Position numbers and translations under genes: made by a program | DNA from: Botrimarina mediterranea | GTDB lineage: Bacteria; Planctomycetota; Planctomycetia; Pirellulales; Lacipirellulaceae | Length of the DNA: 64,000 bases | NCBI RefSeq assembly: GCF_007753265.1 | Contig: NZ_CP036349.1 | Location: 5,330,862-5,394,861 of the forward strand | Direction of reading: 5' to 3' | The notes under the pieces: model-generated | What the model was told of the DNA's origin: nothing | What the model saw: the letters and a program-made list of their open reading frames with translations, nothing else | The model's database searches: none | In this document: in pieces, positions 1 to 10,168 of the stretch | How positions within the stretch are numbered: position 1 is the stretch's first letter | Layout of the letters: each line of letters starts with the position of its first letter

Positions 1-2076
1 GGCCAAGGCGGCGTGCGTGTCTTGAATGTCGTCCTTGCCGAGGATGTCGCGGACGCCGACCCGCAGGTGCTGGGCGTGCTTGAAGCTGTGGAGGATCGGG
101 TCGAGGTCCTCGGCGCCGCGCGTCAACTCGGCGAGGCTCTCTTCGAGCTGACCCGTCGTCGGCAAGCGGCCGACGAGCAGGCTGTCCATCAGCTCGTCGA
201 TCATGCCCGGGTTGCTCGTCAGAATATCCGCCAGGTAGGGGCACGCCGCGCAGAGCATCACGTAGAGGTGCAGCGAGTCGGGGTTGCTGCTGAATAGCTC
301 CCACAGCGCCGCCTTGCCGCCGAGCGAATCGCTGACGCGGCTGAGGTTGACGAGCGTCGCGTCGGGCTCGGGCGTTTGGGCGATCGCCGATAGCAACCGC
401 GGCGCGATCGACGCCAGGAAGTGACGGCAACGCCTTGGCGAGAGGAACCGGATCGGCTCGGTCGCCAGCGACATCAGGTTGGCGTAAGCCGCCTTGTTGT
501 CGGCGAACGGGTAGCGTCCCAGCACGGCCTCGATCGCTTCGGGCGACGGCTCCGGGTCGTTGACGAGGTCGACCTCCGGCTCGGCGACATGGTCGTCGTG
601 GAAAGCGTCGTGAAGCAGGTGGTCGAGGATGCGGCGGTTGACCTCGGTCCGCAGGCGGAAGTCGGCCTGGAACGCCTCGAGCGCCGTTAAGTCCTTCTTG
701 TCCGTAAAGCCCATCCGCACCGCGACCTTACGCAGCTCGTCGGCGTCTTCGGGGAGCGTGTGCGTTTGCAGGTCGAAGACGATCTGCAAGCGGTGCTCCA
801 GCTTGCGGAGGAACTCGTAGTTCTCCGTCAGGTGGATGCGCTCCTGCGGCGTCAGGCAGCCTGCCTTCTCCAGGCGCTGGATCGCGTCGAGCGTCGTGCC
901 GGTGCGCACTTCGGGGAGCGTGCCGCCGTTGAGCAGTTGCAGGAACTGGATCACGAACTCGATGTCGCGGATGCCGCCGTGGCCCGTCTTGACGTCGCTG
1001 GCGTCGTCCCCTTCGCCGGTCGAGAGGCTCTCGATGCGGCGCTTGAGCGACTTGATGCCGGCGATGTCGGCCATCGTCAGGTAGCGGCGGTAGACCCATG
1101 GCTCGAGCACGTTGAGCAATCGCCCGCCCAGCGCCAGGTCGCCGGCCACCGGCCGGGCCTTGATCATCGCCTGGCGTTCCCAGGTGCGGCCGCGCGTGTC
1201 GTAGTAGGCGATCATCGCGTCGATCGGCTGCACCAGCGGACCGCGCGAGCCCTCGGGCCGCAGCCGCATGTCGATGCGGTAGCAGCTGCCGTGCTCGGAC
1301 GACTCGCCGACGAGCTTCACGAGGTCGCGCGCCAAGCGGTCGAAGTACTCACGGTTGGTCGTCGGGCGTGAGTGATCGGTCTGGCCCTCCTCTTCGTAGA
1401 GGAAGACCAGGTCGATGTCGCTGGAGTAATTGAGCTCGACGCCGCCGAGCTTCCCCATCGCCAGCACGCAGAAGCGGGCCCGCTCGCCGTCGCGCCGCAG
1501 CGGCACGCCGAAGCGTTCTTCGAGTCGCCCCGCCAAGAACACCAGCGCCGCTTCGAGGATCGCGTCGGCGAGGTAAGAGATCTGCCGGGCGACGACCGCG
1601 ACGCTCTGGCCGCGGACGATGTCGCCGTAAGCGATGCGGGTGGTTTCGCGCCGCTTCGCGCGACGCAGGGCGGCGCTGACGCGGGCCCAGTCGGTAAGCC
1701 CGCCGACCTCGCTGACGAGCTCATCGACGAGAACCTCGCGCGCGACGGGACGGCCCTCGGTCATGCGGACGAGGTCGTAGCACTCTTGGTCACGGACGAG
1801 CTGGTCGGCGAGGTATTGGCTCGACGAGAGGAGCTGCAAGAGTTGCGGCAGCGCGTCGCGGTCGCGCTCGAACAGCGCGGCGGTCGAGAGCGGGTTGCGG
1901 GCCCCGGCGAGGAACCGTTCGAGGTTCCGCAGGGCCATCGTCGGGTCGGCGAGACGCGGCTCGGTGACGTTGAATTGCGTCTGGATCAGACCGACCAGAT
2001 CGTCGGGCACACCGGAACGGGCGATCCGTTCCCAGGGAGTCAGAGCGGCTGCCACGGGGGCGTCGGAAGCGGTCAT
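1..2076 (-). CDS. glnE: Bifunctional glutamine synthetase adenylyltransferase/adenylyl-removing enzyme, truncated by window edge
   Basis: Reading the minus strand from an ATG at 2076 gives an open frame of 692 codons that runs off the start of the window, so about the last third of a roughly 1000-residue GlnE is missing. The first catalytic half carries the nucleotidyltransferase signature GKLGGVELNYSSDIDLVFLY and, further on, GGIRDIEFVIQFLQLLNGG, both hallmarks of the family. A second nucleotidyltransferase half begins before the cut. GlnE adds or removes AMP on a tyrosine of glutamine synthetase and so matches nitrogen assimilation to glutamine supply in the cytoplasm. The gene stands alone on this side; no glnA or glnB is visible. 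Confidence 0.93.
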   Translation of the reverse strand, partial: MTASDAPVAAALTPWERIARSGVPDDLVGLIQTQFNVTEPRLADPTMALRNLERFLAGARNPLSTAALFERDRDALPQLLQLLSSSQYLADQLVRDQECYDLVRMTEGRPVAREVLVDELVSEVGGLTDWARVSAALRRAKRRETTRIAYGDIVRGQSVAVVARQISYLADAILEAALVFLAGRLEERFGVPLRRDGERARFCVLAMGKLGGVELNYSSDIDLVFLYEEEGQTDHSRPTTNREYFDRLARDLVKLVGESSEHGSCYRIDMRLRPEGSRGPLVQPIDAMIAYYDTRGRTWERQAMIKARPVAGDLALGGRLLNVLEPWVYRRYLTMADIAGIKSLKRRIESLSTGEGDDASDVKTGHGGIRDIEFVIQFLQLLNGGTLPEVRTGTTLDAIQRLEKAGCLTPQERIHLTENYEFLRKLEHRLQIVFDLQTHTLPEDADELRKVAVRMGFTDKKDLTALEAFQADFRLRTEVNRRILDHLLHDAFHDDHVAEPEVDLVNDPEPSPEAIEAVLGRYPFADNKAAYANLMSLATEPIRFLSPRRCRHFLASIAPRLLSAIAQTPEPDATLVNLSRVSDSLGGKAALWELFSSNPDSLHLYVMLCAACPYLADILTSNPGMIDELMDSLLVGRLPTTGQLEESLAELTRGAEDLDPILHSFKHAQHLRVGVRDILGKDDIQDTHAALA

Positions 2077-2211
2077 AGCCAAGCGGCGGGCCGGGTGCGG
2101 AAACGGCCCCTATCGAAAGTGCGTCGCGGTCGGAGAAGCCCGGGCGGCCGCCTGGCCAACGCCCGTGCAGGTCATCGTAGCAGGTAGCCGACCGCGGGGC
2201 GAGCAGAGGGG

Positions 2212-2377
2212 GTAGGGTCCGCTGTGCGGACCGTCGTGTTGAGCTTAGTTCGGTTGCAACTCCGCTTCCTAACGGGCGCGGCTCGAGCCACGCCCATTAG
2301 CTTGAGCCGCGCGCGTTAGGAAGCGGAGTTGCGATGGACTGCCGACCGCCAACTACGGTCCGCACAGCGGACCCTAC
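2212..2377. repeat. Nested intergenic inverted repeat between glnE and the GH2 gene
   Basis: The outer arms at 2212-2234 and 2355-2377 are perfect reverse complements (23 bp, starting GTAGGGTCCGCTGTGCGG). The inner arms at 2256-2284 and 2304-2332 pair over 29 bp with one mismatch. The element lies in the 513-bp gap 2077-2589, upstream of glnE and downstream of the GH2 gene. I see no convincing gene in the rest of the gap. Confidence 0.85.
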
Positions 2378-2589
2378 GTGGCTATTAGCAAGCAAAAAGG
2401 CCGCAAAAACCCGGGGAAGAGGGCCCCCGCGCCAGAGGCTCTCAGAGCCATTTTGGGCGCGTTTCCGGGCTGGGCCGAGGTGGACGCCGGGACACCTCGC
2501 GAGGGCCCGCAAGGGCCCTCTATGCGGCTCTACGGGGGTGTTACGGGGCCGCTCCCGCCGGGGCCCTCTGACGGGTCCTCCGCCGGTCG

Positions 2590-5433
2590 TCAGGGGCTCT
2601 GGCGGCGCGTCTGGAGGGTGATCGATTGGCTTGGCAGGCCCGCAGCGGTGGCCTCGACCGTCACCTCGCCGCCGAGGCCCTGGTCGGCCCGGATAATCGC
2701 CACCGCTTTGCCGTTGAACAACGCGACCTTCGAGTCTTGAAACGAACGCATCGACGTCGGGTCGCCGCCCGCGGCCGCCGCGAGTTTGCCGACGCCGGTG
2801 ACTTCGACCTCGACCAACGCGTCGGCGAGCGGGCACGGCGTGCCGCGCTCATCAACCGCCTCGAGCGTGACGAACGCCAAGTCCTGTCCGTCCGCCGTGA
2901 GGGTGGAGCGGTCGGCGGTCAGCACCAGCTTCGCCGGCGCGCCGGCGGTGCGGACGACGGCCTCGCCGATCGGCTCGCCCTCCTGGTAGGCGACGGCGCG
3001 TAGCTCGCCCGGTTCGTAGGCAACTTCGTTCCAGCGCAGACGGTAGTCGTACGTCGGCAGGTAGTAGGGCGACTCGTACTTGTCGGCGTACACCCGGATG
3101 CTCGAGACCTTCGGCTCAACGTTATCGAGGCAAGCGCCGAAGACGACACGCAGCTTGCTCGCCTGGACATCGACGTGATGGATCGCCTCGTTGACGCCGC
3201 CCCACGCCGGCTCATGCGTCGCGACGTGCGAAGCGACCTCGCGCCAATCGCCGTCATCATTCGCCGCCTCGATCCGATAGCCGTACAGCTTCGACTCGCG
3301 CGGGAAGTCGAGGGCGATCGACCGGACGTGACTCGCGGCGCCGATCTGCACCATGGACCACGTGGACGACTCGGAAGCCGAAGCGCTAACGAGGGACGTT
3401 GAGGATGATGTTGCCGCTTCGGTCAGCTTGGCGCCGCCGACTTCGAGCGTTGCGCCGGCGGCCAAGTCCTTCGGCGTCGATGGTCGTTCGCCCTTGCGGC
3501 GGACGCCGAGCGACTTGCCGTTGAGGAACAGTTCAGCCGAATCGCCGTTGGTGTAAACGATCACCGGCACGTTCTGGCCTTCGTGGCCGTTCCAGTTCCA
3601 GTGCGGCGCAATGTGGACGGTCGGCGTGTGGGGCCGCCACAGGCTGCGGTAGAGGTAGTAGCGGTCCTTGGGCAGGCCCACCAGATCGACGACGCCGAAG
3701 TACGAACTGCGGGCGTCGTGCTCGAATGGCGTCGGCTCGCCGAGGTAGTCGAAGCCGGTCCAGATGAACTCGCCCAACAGGTAATCGTCGCGGCGCAAGC
3801 GCTCGAACTCGACCTCGGGGATGTCGGCCCAGGCCGCGGAAGAAAACTCGTAGGCGTTGACGACGGGCGCGTCGGGGAAGTCGCACTTCGCCCCGGCGAT
3901 AGGCAATCGATAGGCGCCGCGCGTCGAGAGCGCCGAGGCGGTCTCGCTGTAGATGATCGGCTTGTCGGGGTACCGATTCCGCGCCCGTTCGTAGCGTGCT
4001 TGATAGTTCCAGCCGGTGAAGTCGAGGGCGTCGAGCACACCGGTCTCGGTCGAGTGCGGGATGTGGCAGCCCAAGCCGACGGGGCGGGTGGCGTCGTGGG
4101 CGCGGATCGCTTCTCGCGCGAAGGCGACGCGCTCCTTCGTGAGCCCGTGCGGGTCGTGCGGCGCCTCGACGATCTCGTTGCCGATCGACCAGACAAACAC
4201 GCTCGGGTGGTTGCGGTCGCGACGCACCAGCGCCGCGGCGTGACGGGCGTAGTACGGCTCGAACGGTTCGTCGGGCCGCTTGTCGGCGGTCTCGTTCCAC
4301 TTGTCGAAGAGCTCATCCCACACCAGGACGCCGCGCTCGTCGCAGAGGTCGAGCAGCTCGGCCGCGGGCGGGTTGTGGGCGGTGCGGATGGCGTTGGCGC
4401 CCATCTCTTGCATGAACTCGAGCTGTCGCTCGGCGGCCCGGCGGTTGAACGCGCCGCCCAAAGGGCCGAGGTCGTGATGCAGGTTGACGCCCTTGAGGGC
4501 GACACGCTGACCGTTCAGCAGCAGGCCGTCGTTGGGCGTCAGCTCGATCGTCCGCACGCCGAACCGCACGTCACGGCGTTCGACCTCTTTGCCGGCGACC
4601 AACAGCGAGGTCTTCGCTTGGTAGAGCGTCGGCGAGTCGAGGTCCCAGAGCTGTGGTTGCGGCAGCTCCAACGTCGTTGAGACCTCGATCGTAGCGCCAG
4701 CTTTGGCGACTTCCGAGAGGCGGCGCTTCGCCACCTCCTGCCAGTCGGGCGCGTAGATCGTCACTTCAAGATCGATCGGCTCGTCGGACTCGAGGTGGTT
4801 CTCGATCTCGTTGTCGATGGTGACGGTCGCTTTCTCTGCCGAGACGTCGGAAGTGACGATGGCCGTGCCGTTCTTGACGAGGTGAACCGGCGGGCTCACG
4901 GTCAAGAACGCCTTCCGATAGATGCCGGCGCCGGGGTACCAGCGCGTGCCGTGCCCCGTCGTATCGACACGCACCGCGACGACGTTCGCGCGACCGAACT
5001 TCACGTAGGGCGTGATGTCGATGCGGAAGGGCGTGTAGCCGTAGTCCCATTCGCCGGCCAGCTGGCCGTTGACGTAGACCTTCGGCGAGGCCATGACGCC
5101 GTCGAAGTCGAGATAGACCTGCGAGCCTTCTTCGCGGCGATCAACGGCGATCCACTTGCGGTACCAGGCGACGCCACGCCAAGGGAGCTTGCCGGCGTAC
5201 CCGCTCTTTTCGTTCGCGTCGAAGGGCCCGGCGATCGCCCAGTCGTGCGGCGTGTTGACCTCTTCCCACGAGTAGTCGTCGAACGCCAGTTGCTTCGCTT
5301 CGGGATGATCGCCGCGCTTGAAGCGCCAACCGAGGTTGAAGTCGATCGTCCGAGCGAAGGAGTCAACGCCCACACCAAAGGCGATCGCCACGACGGCGGC
5401 AGTTAGTAGACGGCGTCGATACGAATGTGGCAT
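2590..5433 (-). CDS. Secreted glycoside hydrolase family 2 protein (beta-galactosidase-like)
   Basis: A 947-residue protein with a Sec signal peptide in the first 28 residues. The order is a GH2 sugar-binding domain (about 30-190), an Ig-like domain, a TIM barrel (about 305-600), a DUF4982-like segment (TNGDSAELFLNGKSLG), a discoidin-like region near 675-785 and a C-terminal Ig-like domain. The acid/base glutamate is E420 in WSIGNE; the likely nucleophile is E497 in PIIYSETAS. Such enzymes release beta-linked sugars, usually galactose, from polysaccharides in the periplasm or outside the cell. It follows the GH31 gene after 51 bp in the same direction, so both probably belong to the operon led by the ECF sigma factor. 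The exact substrate is not visible. Confidence 0.9.
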   Translation of the reverse strand: MPHSYRRRLLTAAVVAIAFGVGVDSFARTIDFNLGWRFKRGDHPEAKQLAFDDYSWEEVNTPHDWAIAGPFDANEKSGYAGKLPWRGVAWYRKWIAVDRREEGSQVYLDFDGVMASPKVYVNGQLAGEWDYGYTPFRIDITPYVKFGRANVVAVRVDTTGHGTRWYPGAGIYRKAFLTVSPPVHLVKNGTAIVTSDVSAEKATVTIDNEIENHLESDEPIDLEVTIYAPDWQEVAKRRLSEVAKAGATIEVSTTLELPQPQLWDLDSPTLYQAKTSLLVAGKEVERRDVRFGVRTIELTPNDGLLLNGQRVALKGVNLHHDLGPLGGAFNRRAAERQLEFMQEMGANAIRTAHNPPAAELLDLCDERGVLVWDELFDKWNETADKRPDEPFEPYYARHAAALVRRDRNHPSVFVWSIGNEIVEAPHDPHGLTKERVAFAREAIRAHDATRPVGLGCHIPHSTETGVLDALDFTGWNYQARYERARNRYPDKPIIYSETASALSTRGAYRLPIAGAKCDFPDAPVVNAYEFSSAAWADIPEVEFERLRRDDYLLGEFIWTGFDYLGEPTPFEHDARSSYFGVVDLVGLPKDRYYLYRSLWRPHTPTVHIAPHWNWNGHEGQNVPVIVYTNGDSAELFLNGKSLGVRRKGERPSTPKDLAAGATLEVGGAKLTEAATSSSTSLVSASASESSTWSMVQIGAASHVRSIALDFPRESKLYGYRIEAANDDGDWREVASHVATHEPAWGGVNEAIHHVDVQASKLRVVFGACLDNVEPKVSSIRVYADKYESPYYLPTYDYRLRWNEVAYEPGELRAVAYQEGEPIGEAVVRTAGAPAKLVLTADRSTLTADGQDLAFVTLEAVDERGTPCPLADALVEVEVTGVGKLAAAAGGDPTSMRSFQDSKVALFNGKAVAIIRADQGLGGEVTVEATAAGLPSQSITLQTRRQSP

Positions 5434-5484
5434 TGCCGAGTGGGAGAGGTCTAGTGGAAGAGAGGGGGTGTTAGCGATTGTATT

Positions 5485-7785
5485 CTACTGGCCGTCGCTG
5501 ACTCCGCCGCCGTCGGGCAAGACCGTGTTGGCGGTCGATCCAGCGGCGCCGAAACGGACGAGCTCCACCTTGTCCCAGTCGATGGCGGCGGTGCTTTGCG
5601 CGGCCGCCACTCGTGGGACAACGGCGCCCTCGCGCGCCAGAACAACAATCGGGACTTCGCCGGCGCTCAGCCGTCGCCAGCCGCCGCCCGCGTAGCGCTC
5701 GCCGGTCTGATAGTCGATCCAACCGCCCGGCGGCAGGTAAACGTCGCGCGACATCGATTCCTCGAGAAGCGGCGCCACGAGCAGGTCCTTGCCGAGCAGG
5801 TACTGGTCCTCGACAAGCCAGCTCGTCCTGTCTGTGGGGAACTCGTAGAACAGCGGGCGCACGAGCGGCGCCCCGGTCGAGGCGGCCTCGGCGCCCTGTG
5901 TGGTGATGTACGGCAAGAGCTCGTAGCGCATCTCGATCGTCTTGCGGAAGAGGTCGACGAACTCCTCGTCGTACTCCCATGGCTCGCGCGGCGGGGCGCC
6001 GTGGCACCGGGTGTGCGAGCTGAGCGCCGCCATCGCCAGCCAGCGGGCGTACAGGTCGCGCGGCGCGCGTTCGACAAAGCCGCCCGCGTCGTGGCTCCAA
6101 TAGGTAAAGCCGCAGAGGCCGAGCGACATCCCCGCGCGGAGCGTCGCGGCCATCGCCGAGTAAGTGTTCTCGGCGTCGCCACCCCAGTGGAGCGGGTAAC
6201 GCTGGCTGCCGGCCCACGCGCTGCGGGCCCAGATGATCCGCTCGTCGTTTTCATGTTGCGTCAGGTCGGAGACGAGCCGGTTGTACCGCAGGGGGTAGAG
6301 GTTGCGTTCGTACCAACCGGTGCGGCCCGAGGCATAGAGCCCCTGCAACGGAGCGTCTTCGCCGAAATCGACCTTGATGGCGCCGACCCCGAGGTCGAGC
6401 AGGCCCTTTAGCTTGGACTCGTACCACTCGATGGCTTCGGGATTCGAGAAGTCGAGCACGCCGTCCTCGGCCGGCAGGACGCCGCCGCTGTTGCGGACGA
6501 AGAGCCCCGCCTCGGCGGCCTCGGCAAAGAGCGGGTTCTTCGCCGTGAAATAAGGCAGTTGCCAGAGGCAGACGCGGAAGCCGTCGTCGTGCAGGTCGCT
6601 GATCATCTTCGCCGGGTCGTCGAACCGCGACGGCGCGAACTGATAATCGCAGCGCCAGTCGGTCTCGAACCAGCCGGTGTCGAGGTGGATCACGTCGCAG
6701 GGGATCCGATGCTCGCGCAGCTTCTGGGCGACGTCGCGGACCTCCGCCTCGCTCTTGTAAGTGATGCGGCTCATCCACAGACCGAACGACCACAGCGGCG
6801 GCCGCGGGCTGCGCCCAGTGATCGCCGTATACTCTTGGACGATCTCCTTGGGTTCGCCGATGAACAGGAACACGTCGAGCGTCTCGTCGCCGACATACGC
6901 GACGTTGGTGGCGTCGAAGTCGCGGCCGAAGTCGAATGTCGTTGGCGTGCTGGTGTGGACGAAGACGCCGTAGCCGCCACTGCTCAGGTAGAAGGGGATC
7001 GGCTTGTACATCCGCGGCGACTGGGCGCCCATCGCGTCGCGGACGTACTCGACGACGCGTTGGCCACGCTTGTTGAGGCGCGTGAACGATTCGCCGCACC
7101 CGTAGATGCCTTCGTCGTGCGTGAGCGAGGTCGCTAGCGCGAAGCAACGCGACAGGTCGCGCTCGCGGCGGATGAACGACAACGCCGGCGGCGCCGAGTA
7201 CGACGCGGGCTCGCCGAGGGCGCGGGTCTCGGTGAGCGTCCGCCCCTCGGCGTCGAGCAGCGTCAGCCGGAAGGGCTTGCGTGAGATGCGTAGCGCGCCG
7301 TGGGGACCTTTGTAGGTGACGCTGTCTTTGTCTTCCTCGACGTTCCACGCGTCGCTACGCGGCGGCGCGCCGTCGAGCATCAGCGAATCACCCGGTCCCA
7401 ACTCGGCCGCTCGGGCGGCGAAGCGCAGCCGCACGGCCCGGTCGCTGACGAACGTCACTTCAAAGGGCAGCGCCGGGTCGCGGTCGTACTCCGTGCCGGG
7501 GAACTCGGTCGATGGGGCGCGCGAGAGCGGCGCGTCGAGCTTGTTGAATGAAAGGCTTGGCTGCCGCACGTAGCGGTTCCAGCGGACCTCGCCGGCGCCG
7601 GTCTTCGGGTCGAACCGTTCGAGCGAATCGGCGACGAAGTGTATCGCGCCGGGGTCGGCAAATTCGGCCGCGACATCGATGATGTCGCCGAGCCGTTCGC
7701 CCGCGGAGGCGGCGCATGGCGTCAGGCAAGTGAGTAACCAAGCGGCGCCGAGCAGCGCCGCGTCACAACGTCGAAGAGAGTTCAC
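5485..7785 (-). CDS. Secreted glycoside hydrolase family 31 protein (alpha-xylosidase/alpha-glucosidase type)
   Basis: A 766-residue protein, the usual length for the YicI-like branch, with a signal peptide ending near residue 28. The nucleophile is D473 in IKVDFGED and the acid/base is D537 in HWGGDAENT, both in canonical GH31 contexts. The N-terminal half is the beta-sandwich, followed by the barrel that contains GYGCGESFTRLNKRG. It removes alpha-linked glucose or xylose from oligosaccharides. With the GH2 gene 51 bp downstream, it suggests stepwise trimming of a xyloglucan-like or mixed-linkage glycan, which is inference. It lies 56 bp downstream of the FecR-like gene on the same strand. 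Confidence 0.9.
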   Translation of the reverse strand: MNSLRRCDAALLGAAWLLTCLTPCAASAGERLGDIIDVAAEFADPGAIHFVADSLERFDPKTGAGEVRWNRYVRQPSLSFNKLDAPLSRAPSTEFPGTEYDRDPALPFEVTFVSDRAVRLRFAARAAELGPGDSLMLDGAPPRSDAWNVEEDKDSVTYKGPHGALRISRKPFRLTLLDAEGRTLTETRALGEPASYSAPPALSFIRRERDLSRCFALATSLTHDEGIYGCGESFTRLNKRGQRVVEYVRDAMGAQSPRMYKPIPFYLSSGGYGVFVHTSTPTTFDFGRDFDATNVAYVGDETLDVFLFIGEPKEIVQEYTAITGRSPRPPLWSFGLWMSRITYKSEAEVRDVAQKLREHRIPCDVIHLDTGWFETDWRCDYQFAPSRFDDPAKMISDLHDDGFRVCLWQLPYFTAKNPLFAEAAEAGLFVRNSGGVLPAEDGVLDFSNPEAIEWYESKLKGLLDLGVGAIKVDFGEDAPLQGLYASGRTGWYERNLYPLRYNRLVSDLTQHENDERIIWARSAWAGSQRYPLHWGGDAENTYSAMAATLRAGMSLGLCGFTYWSHDAGGFVERAPRDLYARWLAMAALSSHTRCHGAPPREPWEYDEEFVDLFRKTIEMRYELLPYITTQGAEAASTGAPLVRPLFYEFPTDRTSWLVEDQYLLGKDLLVAPLLEESMSRDVYLPPGGWIDYQTGERYAGGGWRRLSAGEVPIVVLAREGAVVPRVAAAQSTAAIDWDKVELVRFGAAGSTANTVLPDGGGVSDGQ

Positions 7786-7841
7786 AGGAGCGTAAAGTCA
7801 AAAGGAGAAGCAGCGACGCTCAGGCGCCGAGCGACAGGCGA

Positions 7842-9278
7842 TCAGCGGGGCGTTGCGACGATGCCGTACATGGCCCGGGCCTCGCTCCCCACGCCCATCG
7901 AGCCGAGCGTCATCACGTCGCCGGCGCTGCACGGCCGGCTCCAGACGGTGAAGACGTTGTCGATGCTGACGCCGGGGCCGACATCGACGCTGAACGTCGG
8001 GTTGCCGAACCAAGCGTCTTCGTCGAGGCCGACTTGCAGCGAGGTGCTGGCGAACTGCTCTTTGAGCCAGTCGGGCGCCGGGGTGCGGTTGTCGAACAGG
8101 ATATAGAGCGTCGAGTCGCGGGCGATCTCGACATGGATCACCTGCTCGCCGGAGTAACGGAAGTCGTTGATCGTGCGGACGTAGTCGCCGCCCAGCAGCG
8201 GCTTGGGAAGGCCCGCGCCCGTGGCGCCGTTCCACTGGTGCGGGTGGTCCACGTAAGCCGGCGCGTCTTCACCGAAGCCGCCGGTCAAGACTTGGTAGTA
8301 GCTAATGTTCTTGGTGGAGTACATGTTGTCCCAAACGGCGGTGATGATCGCCCGCTGGTTGGGGAGGTCGGCGGTGGACCAGTTGTTGCCGACCGACTCG
8401 CCGTGGACCTGGAAGATGCGTTGGACGTCGCCGTCGCGGTCGATGCGGGCGGCCTCGCCCTGCGTGAGGCGCCGCTGAAACGGTCGCTTGGTGGAACGCA
8501 ACGACTTGAGGTCCACCAGGCCCTCGAAGACGACCACGTCGGTCTTGCCGGCGTTGCTGGTGGCGACGCCGAAACGCGTGCCGAGGTCGATCACCTCGAC
8601 GTCGGGCGTCTCGACGGTGAAACCCCGCGCCCAGCGCGGCACGTCGGCGGTCGCTTGACCCGAGTCGAGTTTGACGAGCATCCCCGAGACGATCTCGCAG
8701 GAGGCGGGCCCGCTGACTTCGAACTTAACGCCGTTCTCGAACTCCATCGCGAAGCGGCCCGATTCGACCTCGAGGCGTCCGGCGACGACGCGGTCGCCCA
8801 CGACCGCCGTTGAGGCGCTCGCGAAGACCACCGCCTGGGCGTCCACGACGTTGCCGACACTCGTGCCGGCCGACGACCTGAGAAAGCCGGCGATGAGCAG
8901 CGTCGCCGCCGCCGCCGCGACCCCGAGCGAGGCGAAACGCCAGCGCGACCGTCGAGCGGGGCGTTCCGCCATCGATTCGTCCCGTTCACGCAGTTCGCAG
9001 ACGAACTCGCTGGCGCCGTCCGCGCCAGCCGCGGCGGGAACCACGTCGGCGCCTTGCGGCGTGACCGTCGAGGGGGCGAGCTTCCAGTTCAACAGCGCGT
9101 GGGTGCGCAGTTGCGCGACCACCATCGGCGTCAACTCGGGGCGCCCGTCGAGCAGCTGGGAGAACTCGGCGCGGTCCGCTTCGCTGTACGAGCCGTCGAG
9201 GACCGTGTCGAGCAGTTGCAGGAGCCGCGTCTCGGGGCGCTCCGGCTCGAGACGATCGGTGAGGTTGTCGGGATTCAT
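7842..9278 (-). CDS. FecR-like transmembrane regulator (anti-sigma type)
   Basis: A 478-residue protein with an N-terminal cytoplasmic zone (1-110), a single membrane helix at about 115-133, a FecR domain at about 150-270 (with SGPASCEIVSGMLVKLDSGQ) and a C-terminal extracytoplasmic region of about 200 residues that may bind a ligand. Its ATG overlaps the stop of the upstream sigma factor by four bases, which signals translational coupling. In planctomycetes such pairs typically pass an envelope signal to the partner sigma factor. Two glycosidase genes follow, so the signal is plausibly a carbohydrate; that link is inference. Confidence 0.82.
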   Translation of the reverse strand: MNPDNLTDRLEPERPETRLLQLLDTVLDGSYSEADRAEFSQLLDGRPELTPMVVAQLRTHALLNWKLAPSTVTPQGADVVPAAAGADGASEFVCELRERDESMAERPARRSRWRFASLGVAAAAATLLIAGFLRSSAGTSVGNVVDAQAVVFASASTAVVGDRVVAGRLEVESGRFAMEFENGVKFEVSGPASCEIVSGMLVKLDSGQATADVPRWARGFTVETPDVEVIDLGTRFGVATSNAGKTDVVVFEGLVDLKSLRSTKRPFQRRLTQGEAARIDRDGDVQRIFQVHGESVGNNWSTADLPNQRAIITAVWDNMYSTKNISYYQVLTGGFGEDAPAYVDHPHQWNGATGAGLPKPLLGGDYVRTINDFRYSGEQVIHVEIARDSTLYILFDNRTPAPDWLKEQFASTSLQVGLDEDAWFGNPTFSVDVGPGVSIDNVFTVWSRPCSAGDVMTLGSMGVGSEARAMYGIVATPR

Positions 9279-9793
9279 CGGAGTCCCTCCCCCGCCAATC
9301 GTCGTTCGATGCAGTCGGCGAGCGACTTGCGGATACGGTAGAGCTTCGCCGAGACTTGGTCGGGCGTGGCGCCGAAGCGGACGGCGAGCCCCTTCACCGT
9401 TGAACCCACCGAGTAGCGTTCACGGACGAGCTGCCGCTGGTCCTCGCCCAGGTGCTCCAGGCAATTGCCGAGCGCGACCAGGCGCTGATCGGCGCTGAGG
9501 GGCTCCTCGGTGAGGGCGTCGCTTAGCGTCTGGACGTACTCGTCCGAGAAGACGAGCCGCGAGCGGCCGCGTGACTTGCGGTAGGCGAGCACCCGGTTGA
9601 ATGCAAAACGCAGCGCCCAGGGCAGGAAGGGCCGCTCCAGGTCGCACTCTTCCTTATGGGCCCAGAGATCGAGGTTGGCGTCTTGGACCACGTCGGGCGC
9701 CGAGGAGTCTCCCGCCATCAGGGCGTACACGTACGCGTACAGGTCGCGCTGATGCGACGTCAGCAGGTCGACAAATCGTCGATCGCGGTCCAA
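9275..9793 (-). CDS. ECF sigma-70 factor, Rhodopirellula/Verrucomicrobium family
   Basis: About 172 residues. Sigma region 2 is visible as FVDLLTSHQRDLYAYVY and region 4 as DQVSAKLYRIRKSLADCIE. I start at the TTG at 9793, because GGGAG sits nine bases upstream and no ATG or GTG lies closer to the first conserved residue (LDRDRRFVDLL). The frame stays open far upstream, but that part is only antisense to the next gene. It directs RNA polymerase to a small regulon and is probably held by the FecR-like protein, whose start it overlaps. It is the first gene of the likely operon running to 2590. Confidence 0.88.
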   Translation of the reverse strand: MDRDRRFVDLLTSHQRDLYAYVYALMAGDSSAPDVVQDANLDLWAHKEECDLERPFLPWALRFAFNRVLAYRKSRGRSRLVFSDEYVQTLSDALTEEPLSADQRLVALGNCLEHLGEDQRQLVRERYSVGSTVKGLAVRFGATPDQVSAKLYRIRKSLADCIERRLAGEGLR

Positions 9794-10168
9794 TGAGCTC
9801 GACTCCCGCTGGCGGATGAGCGCGTGAGAAAAGATGCAGGGCGGCCCGGCGCCGCGGTGATCGGCGCGAGCCGTCTCCGTGTTATATGAGCCGAAATGGG
9901 GCGAATCTGACGAGGTTCTCATTTTTTTCGTCAGATCGGATCGGCTCGGGCTTAATTCCTGTGCAAGTCGTCGTGTCCGGGACGGTCGAGGGGGAGCCAT
10001 GGGTTCCCCCTCGCCGCCCCGAATCAAGCCACGGCGGCCGGACTTATCTGCGTGCTGCTCTCCGTTGTGACAGCTTCCTCGTCGTCGATTCTTGACTTTG
10101 CACCCGCTGAAACCCGGCCCCAACGCCGGGCGAAACCACCCGTGCTGGTTCCTCAGGGAAACGCTGTA
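9794..10168. other. Divergent intergenic region with two small hairpins
   Basis: This 375-bp gap separates the minus-strand sigma operon from the plus-strand glycosidase set and must hold promoters for both. Visible structures are a 9-bp inverted repeat ATCTGACGA at 9905-9913 and 9928-9936 with a T-run in its loop, and a GC hairpin with arms CGAGGGGGA at 9987-9995 and TCCCCCTCG at 10005-10013. No promoter is clear enough to call. Confidence 0.5.

Noticed and set aside
2378-2589. Small genes in the GC-rich gap before the GH2 gene
   Set aside because: Open frames exist on both strands but have low-complexity Arg/Gly/Pro composition, no ribosome sites and no domain.
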